12,203 bases of DNA from NCBI GenBank assembly GCA_051650305.1, contig JBOFIT010000249.1:1-12203 (forward strand), given 5' to 3'. Below are positions 1 to 7,496 of the stretch, one piece after another. Position numbers and translations under genes: made by a program. The notes below the pieces were generated by a model that saw nothing but the letters and a program-made list of their open reading frames with translations, did not search any database and had not been told where the DNA came from. How positions within the stretch are numbered: position 1 is the stretch's first letter; every line of letters begins with the position of its first letter. The stretch comes from JBOFDK01 sp051650305 (GTDB lineage: Bacteria > Bacillota > Clostridia > Lachnospirales > Cellulosilyticaceae).

Positions 1-1250
1 TTCCATCTATCAGAAAGTGTGCTATGGAAAGGCGGATGAGTCGCACCACAGTGGAAGCAGCGTATATGCAATTAGCAGCAGAAGGCTATGTGATGCCACA
101 GGCAGGGAGTGGCTTTTATGTCAGTGAATTAGAGTATCCTTCAGCACAGCCAATGGAAGCACAGCCGAAGCTACCTGAAGATAAGCAAAAGATCAGGTAC
201 GACTTGGCCAGTGCAACAGTAGACCGCAAAAGTTTTAATTTTGACATATGGCGACGGTATATAAAAAGTGCTTTGAGAAATACAGAAAGGCTTCTTTCAT
301 ATGGTGATGTACAAGGCGAATACGATTTAAGAAAAGCACTGTGTGATTATGTAAGAGAAAAAAGAGGTGTGGTGTGTACGCCAGAGCAGATCGTAGTAGG
401 TGCGGGTGTACAAAGTTTACTTCAGATTCTTTGTTCTCTTACAGGTAGTCGCAGTCCAGTAGCTTTTACAGGGATGGTATTTAAGCAAGGGGAGGCAGTC
501 TTTCAAGATCGAGGAGTGGAAACGCTAAGAGTCGATCAAATTGATGAGGACTATACCTGCTTTGAAGAAAGAAAAGTAGCCATGCTTTATACGTCACCTT
601 CTCACATCACGCCATGGGGAGGTGTAATGCCCATGAAGATACGTTTGGGGTTACTAGCATTTGCAGAAAAGAATAATTGTCTCATTATTGAAGACGATTA
701 TGATAGCGAATTTAACTACCATACAAGGCCCACACCGTCCTTGCAAGGATTAGATGGTGGAAGACATGTGGTTTATATGAGTACTTTCTCAAAACTCCTG
801 GTGCCTTCCTTGAGGGTGAGTTTTATGGTGTTACCGATAGGTCTTATGAAGCAGTATGAAGACAAAGGACGGTATTATAATCAGACCGTATCTAAAGTAG
901 AGCAGATTGCGCTTTGTCAGTTTATAAGAGATGGGCATTTAGAAAAGCAAATCAAAAAAGCTAGGAAAGTCTATATGGATAAGCAAGAAAAGTTCATAGA
1001 AAGTATTGAAAAAGTTTTTGGAACAGAGGCAATCGTACAAAAAGGAAGTGGTGGCTTCTTGATTTGTGTAGAAGTGTCTACACAGCTAAGTGTGTCGACG
1101 GCCAAAAAGAACTTATTGGCAAAAGGGATAGAAGTAAGTGCCATTGAAAAAGGGGAGAAAGGCCTACAGTTGACCCTTTCCTATTCATCGATGCAAGAAG
1201 AGTTTTTCATAGAAGCGCTAGAGGGAATAAAGCAAATAGTGTGTCCATAG
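1..1250 (+). CDS. MocR-family GntR/aminotransferase regulator, 5'-truncated
   Basis: This is a PLP-dependent transcription factor: an N-terminal GntR winged helix fused to a class-I aminotransferase-like domain (MocR/PdxR family). The reading frame is open from base 3, and residues before the first ATG (base 24) already belong to the helix-turn-helix: PSIRK, then SRTTVEAAYMQLAAEGYV and the wing GSGFYV. The true start is therefore outside the window and the ATG at 24 is internal. The aminotransferase domain shows the family motif EDDYDSEF (bases 690-713) and the PLP-lysine motif STFSK, with the Schiff-base Lys at 792-794. The protein is otherwise complete and ends at TAG 1248-1250. MocR proteins regulate PLP synthesis, GABA use, transport and other targets, and nothing here identifies the target. 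A separate promoter follows, so it is probably not part of the downstream sugar operon. Family assignment is firm; function is not. Confidence 0.9.
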   Translation, partial: PSIRKCAMERRMSRTTVEAAYMQLAAEGYVMPQAGSGFYVSELEYPSAQPMEAQPKLPEDKQKIRYDLASATVDRKSFNFDIWRRYIKSALRNTERLLSYGDVQGEYDLRKALCDYVREKRGVVCTPEQIVVGAGVQSLLQILCSLTGSRSPVAFTGMVFKQGEAVFQDRGVETLRVDQIDEDYTCFEERKVAMLYTSPSHITPWGGVMPMKIRLGLLAFAEKNNCLIIEDDYDSEFNYHTRPTPSLQGLDGGRHVVYMSTFSKLLVPSLRVSFMVLPIGLMKQYEDKGRYYNQTVSKVEQIALCQFIRDGHLEKQIKKARKVYMDKQEKFIESIEKVFGTEAIVQKGSGGFLICVEVSTQLSVSTAKKNLLAKGIEVSAIEKGEKGLQLTLSYSSMQEEFFIEALEGIKQIVCP

Positions 1251-1269
1251 GACACCGATTTAAAAATAA

Positions 1270-1284
1270 ATAGAAACGGTTCCG
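1270..1284 (+). promoter_or_regulatory. Possible operator or degenerate cre upstream of the ABC operon promoter
   Basis: GAAACGGTTCC (1273-1283) is an imperfect odd-length palindrome about 20 bases upstream of the -35 box. Aligned on its central CG, 1270-1284 fits the cre consensus WTGNAANCGNWNNCW except at the third and last positions. It could be a weak CcpA site or a LacI-family operator. This is a pattern match only. Confidence 0.3.
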
Positions 1285-1302
1285 AAAATTAAGTGGAATA
1301 TA

Positions 1303-1331
1303 TTGACAAATCTAATATGTGATACTATACT
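1303..1331 (+). promoter_or_regulatory. Consensus sigma-A promoter of the maltodextrin-type ABC operon
   Basis: A perfect -35 box TTGACA (1303-1308) is followed by a 17-base spacer and a -10 box TATACT (1326-1331, five of six matches). Transcription should begin near 1338, giving a leader of about 87 bases before the binding-protein ATG at 1425. The near-perfect boxes suggest a strong promoter that needs repression or roadblock control, consistent with the inverted repeat just downstream. Confidence 0.85.
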
Positions 1332-1360
1332 GAAAAATATAAACAAGTTTCGAGTCATAA

Positions 1361-1389
1361 TGTCTAGTGTAAAAGGCATAAACTAGACA
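1361..1389 (+). promoter_or_regulatory. Inverted repeat in the leader: operator or hairpin
   Basis: TGTCTAGT (1361-1368) and ACTAGACA (1382-1389) form a perfect 8-bp inverted repeat with a 13-base spacer, at about +23 to +51 from the predicted start. There is no T-run after it, so it is not an intrinsic terminator. It may bind a repressor as two half-sites or fold in the 5' leader. The TGTCTA half resembles the TGTCTATACA sites near the GntR/PTS genes, but the match is only six of ten bases. Confidence 0.5.
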
Positions 1390-1424
1390 AAGAAGTACCA
1401 TAAAAAGTGATAGGGGGATAAGTC

Positions 1425-2735
1425 ATGAAGAAGTTTAGAAGTATAGTAGCATTATTTTTGGTAACGTTATCAGTAGCGGGGTGTGGTAGTACACAGAATG
1501 GAGCGGATGCAGTACCCGAAGATTTAACCGCAACGATTTCAGTTCAAGCAGAAACCGCATGGATGCCACATTATGAGGCAGCTGTAGCGAGGGTAAAAGC
1601 AAAATATCCTAATGCAACGATTAATATTATCGAAACAGGTTCTTTTGACAATTTAGAAGTACTCGATTCTACAGATGTGACCAACCCAGATATTGCAGAT
1701 ATATTTGCGATTCCAGTAGACCGCATGTATGGATTGGCACAAAATGAAGCATTGGCAGAGATTGATTCTGAAGCAATTGCGAAAGCTGTTGGTGGATTTG
1801 GCAAATTTGATGAAGGACTTGGCGGAAGCTTTAAATTAGATGGAAAATACTTAGCATTCCCACTTAACTTAGAAACCCTTGTGGTATTTGCAAATACGGC
1901 TAATGCAGCAGCTCAAGGCGTTGACCTTACAAAGAAAATGGAATTTACAACCCTTAATCCAGAAGATATGCTAAGCGTGGTTCATGATGCATGGTTTGGT
2001 GTAGCCTTTACAAATGCAGTAGACCTAACACTTCTTGACAAAGACGCAGAAGGTAAGCTTTACACAGACTTAACAAAACCATACAGTGAGCTCACCAAAG
2101 ATCAGCAAGCTTTATTCCAAGCACTCTTTAACTATTGGCAAGTACATGATCAGTTAGGATCAGACCTTTGGGATAAAGAAGCGGCATGGGGATACATTGA
2201 TTCAGCCTTTACATCAGGCAATCAAACAAGTCTTCGTATCGATGGCCCATGGGCAACACCAGGTCTTGCAGAAAAAACAAATGGTGGCGCTGATATGAAA
2301 GTACTACCTATTAGTGCAGTAACAGTAACAGGTAAGGCACTCACACACTGGCAAGGTGGTTGGGGATTAGCAGTAAATGCACGTCTTGAAGGAAAGACAG
2401 AAGAAATGGCTTTAGCACAAGAAATGATTAAAGAACTTGTAAACCCTGAATACGCAGTGGAATTATTTAAAGCCACAGGAAAGATTCTTCCTAACGTATC
2501 AGCAGATGTTTATCAAAAATCCGATTTATCAGATACAGATAAAGCAGTTATCGCATGTACACTTGAGTCTTATGAAAAGGCTGTGGCAAGACCACTCTTC
2601 ACCGAATGGGGTCAAGTATGGCCAACATGGCAAAATGCCCTTCTTTCTTGGTCATCAGTAAAACCAACTACAGTAGAAGCAGCATACGAACAAGTGCAAG
2701 CAGCATTTGAAGCGATGATGGTAAACTTCCAATAA
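1425..2735 (+). CDS. malE: Maltodextrin-type ABC transporter substrate-binding lipoprotein
   Basis: This is the extracellular solute-binding protein (family 1) of a carbohydrate importer, anchored to the outer face of the membrane. The N-terminus is a lipoprotein signal: basic MKKFR, a hydrophobic stretch and lipobox SVAGC, with the lipidated Cys at residue 20. The mature part has the MalE-like pattern of a helix-rich repeat early (AAVARVKAKYPNATI), then NPDIADIFAIPVDRMYGLAQ, comparable to the PDI..DR..G.AQ segment of maltose-binding proteins, and an aromatic-rich C-terminal half (GGWGLAVNA; EWGQVWPTWQNA) expected to stack on sugar. At 436 residues it has the usual length. The G-rich SD (GGGGG, about 1413-1417) supports the ATG at 1425. 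It is first in the operon and is followed by a terminator, so it should exceed the permease in amount. The substrate could be another alpha-glucan or oligosaccharide; no glycosidase is adjacent. Confidence 0.85.
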   Translation: MKKFRSIVALFLVTLSVAGCGSTQNGADAVPEDLTATISVQAETAWMPHYEAAVARVKAKYPNATINIIETGSFDNLEVLDSTDVTNPDIADIFAIPVDRMYGLAQNEALAEIDSEAIAKAVGGFGKFDEGLGGSFKLDGKYLAFPLNLETLVVFANTANAAAQGVDLTKKMEFTTLNPEDMLSVVHDAWFGVAFTNAVDLTLLDKDAEGKLYTDLTKPYSELTKDQQALFQALFNYWQVHDQLGSDLWDKEAAWGYIDSAFTSGNQTSLRIDGPWATPGLAEKTNGGADMKVLPISAVTVTGKALTHWQGGWGLAVNARLEGKTEEMALAQEMIKELVNPEYAVELFKATGKILPNVSADVYQKSDLSDTDKAVIACTLESYEKAVARPLFTEWGQVWPTWQNALLSWSSVKPTTVEAAYEQVQAAFEAMMVNFQ

Positions 2736-2760
2736 TAACAAAGTAGTTTCAATAAATAAG

Positions 2761-2797
2761 AAAAGTAAGGAGAGCCCGTTCTCTTCTTACTTTTTTT
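2761..2797 (+). terminator. Intercistronic terminator after the binding-protein gene
   Basis: GTAAGGAGAG (2765-2774) pairs with CTCTTCTTAC (2781-2790), with one G-U pair and a 6-base loop. The stem can extend through AAAA/TTTT, and a seven-T run follows at 2791-2797. No new promoter is evident before the next gene at 2834, so partial readthrough probably supplies the permease genes. Confidence 0.85.
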
Positions 2798-2833
2798 ACA
2801 CATAGACAGGCTTAAGAAAAAAAGGGGGGCATC

Positions 2834-3295
2834 ATGGAAGCAACGACAAAATTACCAATCAAGCATTTTTACCTGATTGTTCTAGGGTGTGCAGTCATTA
2901 TTTTTTGTGAATCACTTCAAGTACTTATGAAGGTCAAAGACCCTAGTGTGTATAATCTGTGGGTGAAAACCATGGGCGAAGCACTCAGCTTTGAAACGTA
3001 CGTCGCATTAGAACTTGGCTCATTTTGTATGAAAGTGATGATGCCGATGATGCTTGGGGTATATGCGTATATCACATGGCTTAAGGTACGTATCGGCAAG
3101 TTGTTTGTCTTTATATGGACTGTTTTATTACTAGGTGGCCTAGCGTATACCGTTACTGAATGGGCGCTTTACTCAGGATTTTACTATATAAAAATACTAG
3201 GGTATCTTTTATGCATTGGAACGATGCTTCATTTAATCCAAGTGATTAAAGAGCAAGGGTGTGAAACGAGGGGGGAGTCAGTTGGCAAATTATGA
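2834..3295 (+). CDS. Small four-helix membrane protein of the ABC operon, function unknown
   Basis: I do not recognise a family. The 153-residue protein has four likely membrane helices, near residues 11-30, 60-82, 87-108 and 115-138, short loops and a charged C-terminal tail (KEQGCETRGESVGKL). There is no signal peptide, cofactor motif or catalytic signature. Its SD is a six-G tract (about 2824-2829) close upstream of ATG 2834. It lies between the binding-protein gene and malF and its end overlaps the proposed malF start by 14 bases, which suggests coupled translation. It may be an accessory subunit or assembly factor of the transporter. That is inference from position only, and it could equally be an unrelated small membrane protein kept in the operon. 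Confidence 0.75.
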   Translation: MEATTKLPIKHFYLIVLGCAVIIFCESLQVLMKVKDPSVYNLWVKTMGEALSFETYVALELGSFCMKVMMPMMLGVYAYITWLKVRIGKLFVFIWTVLLLGGLAYTVTEWALYSGFYYIKILGYLLCIGTMLHLIQVIKEQGCETRGESVGKL

Positions 3296-5378
3296 GGAAG
3301 TCTTATATGATCATATAGGTAATAAGTATGAACGGAAAAATGAGTATATAAAAGAACTGGTAAAGCTGCAAGATGCCATAGACAGAGAGCGTGATAAGGG
3401 GAAAAGGCAGCAGCTAGTAGATAAAAAGAAGGCGTACATAAGAGCGAAAGAAGCACATCCGTATAGTCAGCAATTAAAGGCTTTTAAAGAAAAGGAAAAA
3501 GCATTTAAAACTCAGCTTAAGGTAGAAAAGAAGCAGTATAAAGAAACCCTTAAAGCGCATCAGTCTAATCAATTGAAAAAACTATACATGGATTTATTTG
3601 TAGCAGAAAAAGAAAAGGTTTTTTATGAAGATTACCGTGAACTCTGCTATGATGCGGAACTTACCTATAAGAACGGGCAGTTGATTACAGAGCAATTAGG
3701 TGAAATCATCGCACATTTACAAGACAACTTAGAAGCTAGAGTAAAAGCCAAGGAAGCACAAGGTAAGGTAGGGGCAGAGGAAAACCAAAAAGCGAAAACG
3801 GCTGTAGCAGCATTTTGTAAAGAGCAGGAAGCACAACACAAAGAGCAAGTGAAAGCCTTAAAGCAAAAGCAAAAAGAAGGCATCATTTCTGAGAAGGCAT
3901 ACCAAAATGAGAAGAAACTACTGCAAAGAGAGATGCGAACGAAGATAGACCTCCAAAAAGACACCATACCTACCCGCGCTTTACAGCAGGAAATCAGAAG
4001 TAAAAATTACGAGATTCGTAAAGGCTCTAAACAAAAATGTGATGTCTTGAAAGACAATCTGGCCCATATACGTCGTACTACCCCTCTAGAGGCAGAAGGA
4101 AGTGGAAGTTTACTCGCGTATCTAACGTGTCTACTACCAGGGGTAGGGCAGTTAGTTCATAAGCAATATATCAAGAGTATGTTATTTATGATAGGTACCT
4201 TGTTTATCTATGGCATAGCCATTCCTTATGCACTAGGTTATGGTAATTACCAAGGTAAGGGGGTAGGGGGACTGATAACCCTTGCACAAGGTGGCCCTAA
4301 AATCAGTAAATCCCTCATTTATATGATAGAAGGGATTGTGGCACTTTTCTTGATTATCGTGGCAGCGACTATATTGATTCTAAGCTTTATAGATGTTTAT
4401 AAAGTGCAAAAAAATGCTTTTAAGGGGATAAGACCTAAAAACTGGTTTGAAAGTAAAAGAAGTATACTGGCAGAGGGGTTCCCTTATCTGGTATCACTTC
4501 CTACAATAACCGTTATTTTATTTATTGTTATTGTACCTATTACGACGGCGATTCTTTTATCCTTTACCAATATGGATCCCAAGCATCAATCCAAATTTAC
4601 GTGGATAGGCCTCAGTAATTATATGGCCATCATCAAAGGGGAAGGGATGGCAGGGTCTATCTTCTGGCGTATCTTCGGCTGGACCATCATTTGGACCGTT
4701 GTAGGGACATCTCTAGGGATTCTCATAGGCTTCTTCTTAGCATTACTTGTTAATAACGAGCGCGTGAAAGGTAAGAACTTCTTTAGGATTGTGTATATCT
4801 TACCTTGGGCAGTTCCCTTCTTTATCACCGTTATGTTCTTTAGTATCATGGTATCAAGACAAGGGGTATTGACGGAGCTTATCTACAATGTAACGGGGGC
4901 CTCGTTGGATATTAAAAACGATACGACCCTGACGCGGATTGCTATCATATGCATTCAAGGGTGGTTAGGAAGTGCTTATATTTTCTTGCTGTCCACGGGG
5001 GTACTGCAAGCCATACCTTCAGACCTTTATGAAGCCGCCCAAATCGATGGTGCCACAAGTTGGCAAAAATTACGACGCATCACCTTGCCTATGGTGCTTT
5101 TCCAGACAGCACCACTTCTTGTAGGTCAGTATACGTTTAACTTCAATAACTTCTCCCTTGTGTATTTGTTTAATAGTGGTGGACCCTTCAATCCGAAGGT
5201 ATATGGCAACTTGGCAGGTTCATCGGATATATTGATTTCCTATATCTTTAAACTAACGATGGAAAACCAGCAGCAAGCTATAGGGGCAGCTATTACCATT
5301 GTCATCGCGTTAGGCCTTATGGTCTTTGCATTCCTAGGTTTTAAAAATTCAAAGGCGTTTAAGGAGGAAAAACTATGA
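3282..5378 (+). CDS. malF: MalF-type ABC permease with long N-terminal coiled-coil domain
   Basis: This is a permease subunit of the sugar importer. I place the start at TTG 3282 (MANYEEV...), because the G-rich SD AGGGGGGAG lies about 6 bases upstream; the longer GTG start at 3261 has a weak site and would begin upstream of that SD. The product is 698 residues. Residues ~1-265 are hydrophilic, Lys/Glu/Gln-rich and helical, with a SHOCT-like segment around 190-214 (KEGIISEKAYQNEKKLL). Next comes a PGVGQLVHKQYIKS membrane hairpin (~275-380), then the permease core. The EAA loop that docks on MalK is at ~583-603 (YEAAQIDGATSWQKLRRITLP), and FNFNNFSLVYLFNSGGP further on is a MalF hallmark. Related Gram-positive MalF proteins are usually near 430-450 residues, so the extension is the odd part. 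Its end overlaps malG by ATGA. Confidence 0.88.
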   Translation: MANYEEVLYDHIGNKYERKNEYIKELVKLQDAIDRERDKGKRQQLVDKKKAYIRAKEAHPYSQQLKAFKEKEKAFKTQLKVEKKQYKETLKAHQSNQLKKLYMDLFVAEKEKVFYEDYRELCYDAELTYKNGQLITEQLGEIIAHLQDNLEARVKAKEAQGKVGAEENQKAKTAVAAFCKEQEAQHKEQVKALKQKQKEGIISEKAYQNEKKLLQREMRTKIDLQKDTIPTRALQQEIRSKNYEIRKGSKQKCDVLKDNLAHIRRTTPLEAEGSGSLLAYLTCLLPGVGQLVHKQYIKSMLFMIGTLFIYGIAIPYALGYGNYQGKGVGGLITLAQGGPKISKSLIYMIEGIVALFLIIVAATILILSFIDVYKVQKNAFKGIRPKNWFESKRSILAEGFPYLVSLPTITVILFIVIVPITTAILLSFTNMDPKHQSKFTWIGLSNYMAIIKGEGMAGSIFWRIFGWTIIWTVVGTSLGILIGFFLALLVNNERVKGKNFFRIVYILPWAVPFFITVMFFSIMVSRQGVLTELIYNVTGASLDIKNDTTLTRIAIICIQGWLGSAYIFLLSTGVLQAIPSDLYEAAQIDGATSWQKLRRITLPMVLFQTAPLLVGQYTFNFNNFSLVYLFNSGGPFNPKVYGNLAGSSDILISYIFKLTMENQQQAIGAAITIVIALGLMVFAFLGFKNSKAFKEEKL

Positions 5379-6265
5379 GAACCAAGAAAAAAGAGCAGCT
5401 CTATCTAGCAGATAAACAGCCGTTAACAGTGGCTGGCAAGATTGGATTAGGGTTTTCTTATATCGTACTGCTATCTTGGGCAGTGGTTATCTTATGGCCT
5501 CTTTATCAGATGATTTTAACGGCGTTTAATGGCGCCCAAGGAAAAAACATTATGATGAATAGAGAGTTTGCATTTTCCATGAAGCACTTTACCTATCTTT
5601 TCACAGACACCTTGTATGTGCGATGGATTGTCAATACGATCTTTATAGCCATTGCTACGGCTTTATTGACGCTACTTTTTGTCTCATTTACAGGCTTTGC
5701 GTACTCAAGGTACCGCTTTAAAGGGCGTAAACCATCTTTGATGGCAATTATGCTTATACAGACCATTCCGACTTTTGCAGGGATTACCGCATACTTTACG
5801 ATGCAGTCTATTATCTCTTCAATCGCGCCTTTCTTTACAAGGCAGATGATGCTGGTGCTCATTTATTCAGCAGGGGGGATCGCTACTAATACCATCATTT
5901 TAAAAGGGTATCTGGATTCCATATCTACCGAACTGGATGATGCAGCGAAGATTGATGGCTGCTCCAATATGAAGGTATACCGACTCATTATCATGCCTAT
6001 TGCAAGGCCTATACTTGCGGTCATTGCACTGTGGGCATTTATCGGTCCATGTGTGGACTATTTACTACCACGTGTACTACTTACCAGTCCAGAATCTTAT
6101 ACATTAGCAGCAGGGTTGTATACACTTATCAATGACCAAAGGACTATGAATCAGCCGGCCTTTGCAGCAGGTGGGTTATTAATCGCAATACCGATTGTTA
6201 TCTTATTTATCGCACTTCGCAAGCAGTTAGTATCAGGACTTGCAAGTGGTGCAGTGAAAGGCTAG
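5375..6265 (+). CDS. malG: MalG-type ABC sugar permease
   Basis: This is the second permease subunit, pairing with the MalF-type protein in the membrane. It has 296 residues, typical of MalG, with a short basic cytoplasmic start, a first helix near residues 24-46 and about six helices overall. The EAA-type loop is at ~186-205 (ELDDAAKIDGCSNMKVYRLI, followed by MPIARPIL), where MalK should dock. The C-terminal segment SPESYTLAAGLYTLI resembles the conserved S.YTLAVG part of MalG. The start is secure: SD AAGGAGG (5361-5367) precedes ATG 5375, which overlaps the malF stop as ATGA, indicating coupled translation. The MalK gene follows 12 bases after its stop. Confidence 0.9.
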   Translation: MRTKKKEQLYLADKQPLTVAGKIGLGFSYIVLLSWAVVILWPLYQMILTAFNGAQGKNIMMNREFAFSMKHFTYLFTDTLYVRWIVNTIFIAIATALLTLLFVSFTGFAYSRYRFKGRKPSLMAIMLIQTIPTFAGITAYFTMQSIISSIAPFFTRQMMLVLIYSAGGIATNTIILKGYLDSISTELDDAAKIDGCSNMKVYRLIIMPIARPILAVIALWAFIGPCVDYLLPRVLLTSPESYTLAAGLYTLINDQRTMNQPAFAAGGLLIAIPIVILFIALRKQLVSGLASGAVKG

Positions 6266-6277
6266 GGGGGAGAATCG

Positions 6278-7363
6278 ATGAAAGTTGCATTGAAGAATGT
6301 AGGGAAAAAGTATGAAGGGCGAGAAAACTTTACGTTGCGTCATATTGACTTAGAAATAGAAGATAAAGATTTTTGTGTTATTTTAGGGCCATCAGGTTGT
6401 GGAAAGACGACATTGCTTCGGATGATAGCAGGACTTAACTCGGTGACCGAAGGCGACTTACTATTCGGTGAGAAAAGGGTTAATAAAGTACCTTCCAAAG
6501 ACAGGGATATTGCCATGGTATTTCAATCCTATGCACTTTACCCACATATGACCGTTTATGAAAATATGGCTTTTTCTTTAAGTATGCGTAAAGAACCAAA
6601 GAAATTTATACATGAACGGGTCATGGAGGCAGCGGAAATCCTCCAAATCACCGATTACCTTTATTCAAAGCCCTCAGATATATCTGGTGGGCAGAGGCAA
6701 CGTGTAGCTCTAGGGCGTGCAATGGTTAGAAAACCGAAGGTATTCTTGATGGATGAACCGCTGTCAAACCTAGATGCCAAGTTAAGGGAGCATATGCGTG
6801 TGGAACTTGTGCGTTTACATCAATCACAAGAGACGACTACCATCTATGTCACCCATGATCAAATCGAAGCCATGACTATGGCTACAAAGATTGTGCTGAT
6901 GAATGATGGGAAGATTCAGCAAGTCGGAAGACCAGAGGAATTCTATGAAAAGCCAGAAAATATCTTTGTGGCAAGGTTCATTGGTTCACCGACCATGAAT
7001 ATTTTCAAAGGAAGTATCAAGGGCGGTCAATTCGTCTTTGAAAAAGGTAACTTAAGCATTACACCTAATGCGGAGGATGGGATGCATCTTCAGAAGTATG
7101 AAGGTAAAGAAGTCTTTATGGGTATTCGTTCAGAAAGATTTCTGACCCAAGAAGCAAGTGAGAATCTTTTTGAGTGTGAACTTGATGTGGTAGAGCTTTT
7201 AGGTAAAGAAAAGATTATTCATGCGAGACTTGCCAGCGGTGAAGAATTAGTCATTTCAACACCAGGCCATCTACCTTATAAAGGTGGCGAACATGATACA
7301 TTTGCTTTTGATAAAGAAGCGTTACATTTCTTTGATGGTGAGACACAAATGCGTATAGATTAG
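6278..7363 (+). CDS. malK: MalK/UgpC-type ABC transporter ATPase
   Basis: This is the cytoplasmic ATPase that energises the sugar importer. The nucleotide-binding domain shows Walker A GPSGCGKTT (residues 37-45), Q-loop VFQSYALYPHMTV, signature SGGQRQRV, Walker B VFLMDEPLSNLD and switch-His motif VTHDQIEAMTMA. A C-terminal OB-fold/TOBE region of ~120 residues follows, including FMGIRSERF, as in MalK, UgpC and MsmX. The length of 361 is normal. The SD is a six-G tract just after the malG stop. It is the last gene of the operon, followed directly by a strong terminator. In many Firmicutes the MalK-like ATPase is encoded elsewhere and shared by several importers; here it is inside the operon, though it could still serve other transporters. 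Naming as malK rather than ugpC or msmX rests on context. Confidence 0.93.
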   Translation: MKVALKNVGKKYEGRENFTLRHIDLEIEDKDFCVILGPSGCGKTTLLRMIAGLNSVTEGDLLFGEKRVNKVPSKDRDIAMVFQSYALYPHMTVYENMAFSLSMRKEPKKFIHERVMEAAEILQITDYLYSKPSDISGGQRQRVALGRAMVRKPKVFLMDEPLSNLDAKLREHMRVELVRLHQSQETTTIYVTHDQIEAMTMATKIVLMNDGKIQQVGRPEEFYEKPENIFVARFIGSPTMNIFKGSIKGGQFVFEKGNLSITPNAEDGMHLQKYEGKEVFMGIRSERFLTQEASENLFECELDVVELLGKEKIIHARLASGEELVISTPGHLPYKGGEHDTFAFDKEALHFFDGETQMRID

Positions 7364-7366
7364 TCT

Positions 7367-7404
7367 AAAAGAGTAGTAGGATGAAAAAGCCTACTACTCT
7401 TTTT
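7367..7404 (+). terminator. Strong intrinsic terminator ending the ABC operon
   Basis: A perfect 11-bp stem AGAGTAGTAGG (7370-7380) / CCTACTACTCT (7390-7400) extends three more A-T pairs, with a 9-base loop and a T-run. It lies four bases after the malK stop and separates the ABC operon from the GntR/PTS island. Confidence 0.93.
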
Positions 7405-7409
7405 AGTGA

Positions 7410-7424
7410 ATGAAAACGCTTTTT
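7410..7424 (+). promoter_or_regulatory. cre-like catabolite-response box upstream of the GntR gene
   Basis: ATGAAAACGCTTTTT matches the cre consensus WTGNAANCGNWNNCW at every fixed position but one (T in place of the last C). It lies about 110-125 bases upstream of the GntR start and just after the terminator. CcpA control of a PTS island would be expected, but the T-rich right half also resembles ordinary A+T-rich spacer. Confidence 0.45.
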
Positions 7425-7487
7425 TTTGTAAATGACTATACAATGTGTGAAATTTGCAGTGAACAAGTAGGTGGATGGTCACAGATG

Positions 7488-7496
7488 TGGTAAGAT
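7488..7496 (+). promoter_or_regulatory. Candidate extended -10 promoter of the GntR gene
   Basis: TGG followed by TAAGAT (7491-7496) fits an extended -10 element (TGN then four of six -10 bases). No convincing -35 box lies at 16-18 bases. The palindrome at 7495-7510 overlaps its end, so binding there would block transcription. This is a weak call. Confidence 0.35.

Noticed and set aside
24..26. ATG at 24 as the start of the MocR-family gene
   Set aside because: The frame is open to the left edge and the preceding codons encode the beginning of the GntR helix-turn-helix, so the gene is truncated by the window.
1241..1255. GTGTCC-ATA-GGACAC hairpin across the stop codon of the MocR gene
   Set aside because: Only 6 bp with a 3-base loop and followed by GATTTAAAAATA rather than a T-run, so a terminator call is not supported.
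3665..3967. 100-codon open frame on the - strand opposite the coiled-coil part of malF, rich in Phe/Cys/Ser
   Set aside because: Its composition is what reverse complementing Lys/Glu-rich codons gives; no start signal.
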